From positions 1 through 22,887 of the IMG/VR virus record IMGVR_UViG_3300025108_000409: a stretch of DNA of 22,887 bases; one strand, 5' to 3'. Source of the stretch: a virus. A program made the translations under genes and the position numbers. The notes beneath the pieces are model-generated. The model ran no database searches and was not told the DNA's origin. It worked only from the letters and a program-made list of their open reading frames with translations. Below are positions 22,269 to 22,887 of this stretch, in pieces; positions within the stretch are counted from its first letter, which is position 1; every line of letters begins with the position of its first letter.

Positions 22269-22646
22269 ATTCATATTACTAAATTCTCCTATTTCTATAC
22301 ATGCTTGTATTGCTAGATTTAATTCAGCTTTATCACATTGCGCAAAGGACTTGCAGTACTCTGAATTATTTTTCATAAAACAAAGACCTGCTTGTCTCTT
22401 CACTTGGAGTTTAACTTCATTAAATGTATAACCAATTTCATTAGCAATTTCTCTACACATAGCGTGTATTCTTGCTAACTGAGCATTACTCCCTTTTACT
22501 TCATCTGATATACTAACAAACATTTCAACTTTAGCACCTTCTGGTGCATTAGCTAAAAAATTATTCATTCTTGATTCATTAGCTTTTACAGGATAGTGTA
22601 TTTTACCATCCTTAATTATACCGTTTATGCTTATATTATTCTTCAT
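22260..22646 (-). CDS. Possible NinB/Orf-like recombination mediator
   Basis: 128 aa. The middle (KGSNAQLARIHAMCREIANEIGYTF, then VKLQVKRQAGLCF) and the SFAQCDKAELNLAIQACIEIGE segment (about residues 99-120) recall lambda NinB/Orf, which helps load recombinases on SSB-coated DNA: a conserved 'R/K-S...Q......I...G' helix, a Lys-rich helix and a closing 'KS...E+..lI' helix. The fit is partial and from memory. Its ATG overlaps the end of the upstream gene by 11 bases. An unknown conserved phage protein is the alternative. Confidence 0.45.
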   Translation of the reverse strand: MKNNISINGIIKDGKIHYPVKANESRMNNFLANAPEGAKVEMFVSISDEVKGSNAQLARIHAMCREIANEIGYTFNEVKLQVKRQAGLCFMKNNSEYCKSFAQCDKAELNLAIQACIEIGEFSNMNLR

Positions 22647-22887
22647 GTGTTTCTAATATTCTATCTTCAAAGTCTTCTTCAAGAAGGTTCATTACATCTA
22701 CTGATACAAAATTACCTATTCTATCCCTAGTGTTATACCATACATGATATACTTCAACACTTGGTCCATAACCTGGTGTACCTGGATCTCCATTAGAATC
22801 ATACCACTGGTCTGGTTCTCCTGGATCATAAGAATACTGTATAGTTACACTTTCTCCTGAATCTGTTATTAAATCTATTTCTCTCAT
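22636..22887 (-). CDS. Hypothetical acidic protein at the window edge
   Basis: 83 aa from an ATG occupying the last three bases of the window; whether the true start lies beyond the edge cannot be seen. The product is acidic and rich in Asp, Gly, Pro and Tyr, with a Gly/Pro/Asp block (DSNGDPGTPGYGP, residues 30-42) followed by VEVYHVWYNTRDRIG and an acidic C-terminus. No recognised family. It is coupled to the NinB-like gene by an 11-base overlap. Confidence 0.5.
   Translation of the reverse strand: MREIDLITDSGESVTIQYSYDPGEPDQWYDSNGDPGTPGYGPSVEVYHVWYNTRDRIGNFVSVDVMNLLEEDFEDRILETHEE

Noticed and set aside
1-22887. tRNA genes, CRISPR arrays, IS elements, integrase or attachment sites
   Set aside because: No cloverleaf-like T-arm signature, repeat-spacer array, transposase or recombinase motif was seen on either strand by eye.

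Overview
This AT-rich window reads as part of the genome of a large lytic tailed phage whose host is probably a member of the Bacteroidota, quite possibly marine. Three things support this. The gene set is that of a DNA phage: structural protein, family B DNA polymerase, primase, DnaB-type helicase, RusA, Sak4-like ATPase, UDG, PhoH and MazG. Starts are preceded by A-rich leaders with no evident Shine-Dalgarno sequence. Three candidate promoters match the Bacteroidota pattern TTG/TTTG-N20-TAnnTTTG. The phage lineage and host are inferences. No tRNA, CRISPR array, IS element or integrase was seen.

Layout: positions 1-1459 hold the 3' end of a plus-strand structural (tail/fibre-like) gene and a small lysine-rich gene. 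From about 22.9 kb down to 1.46 kb almost everything is on the minus strand, in tightly packed genes with many ATGA, TAATG or TTGA stop/start overlaps. Reading leftwards in transcription order: a NinB/Orf-like candidate (22.6 kb); one isolated plus-strand gene with its own promoter (21.84-22.27 kb); UDG; a replication-initiation cassette (DnaA domain IV-like protein, winged-helix protein, a 51-aa protein, compact DnaB-type helicase); a Sak4-like ATPase; a putative SSB followed by a strong terminator; a primase-like TOPRIM protein; RusA; two small conserved-family proteins; a metallopeptidase-VWA protein with its MoxR-type AAA+ ATPase; two large proteins of unknown function that look paralogous; a PD-(D/E)XK nuclease; two unknown proteins and a terminator; a small Fis-like HTH protein, DNA polymerase B, PhoH, MazG and a spore-photoproduct-lyase-like radical SAM enzyme; then, after a promoter, a DUF932-like protein, two tiny membrane proteins and two hypotheticals.

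The genes form a coherent replication, recombination and nucleotide-metabolism programme. The initiator cassette would load the helicase, primase and polymerase would copy DNA, and SSB, Sak4, RusA, the PD-(D/E)XK nuclease and NinB would handle recombination. UDG, MazG and the SPL-like enzyme would protect genome integrity. The least ordinary parts are the MoxR/VWA-metallopeptidase module with its adjoining paralogous pair, the SPL-like radical SAM protein with unusual cysteine spacing, altered catalytic residues in polymerase and primase, and four short genes (24, 32, 48 and 51 aa) between or overlapping the larger ones.
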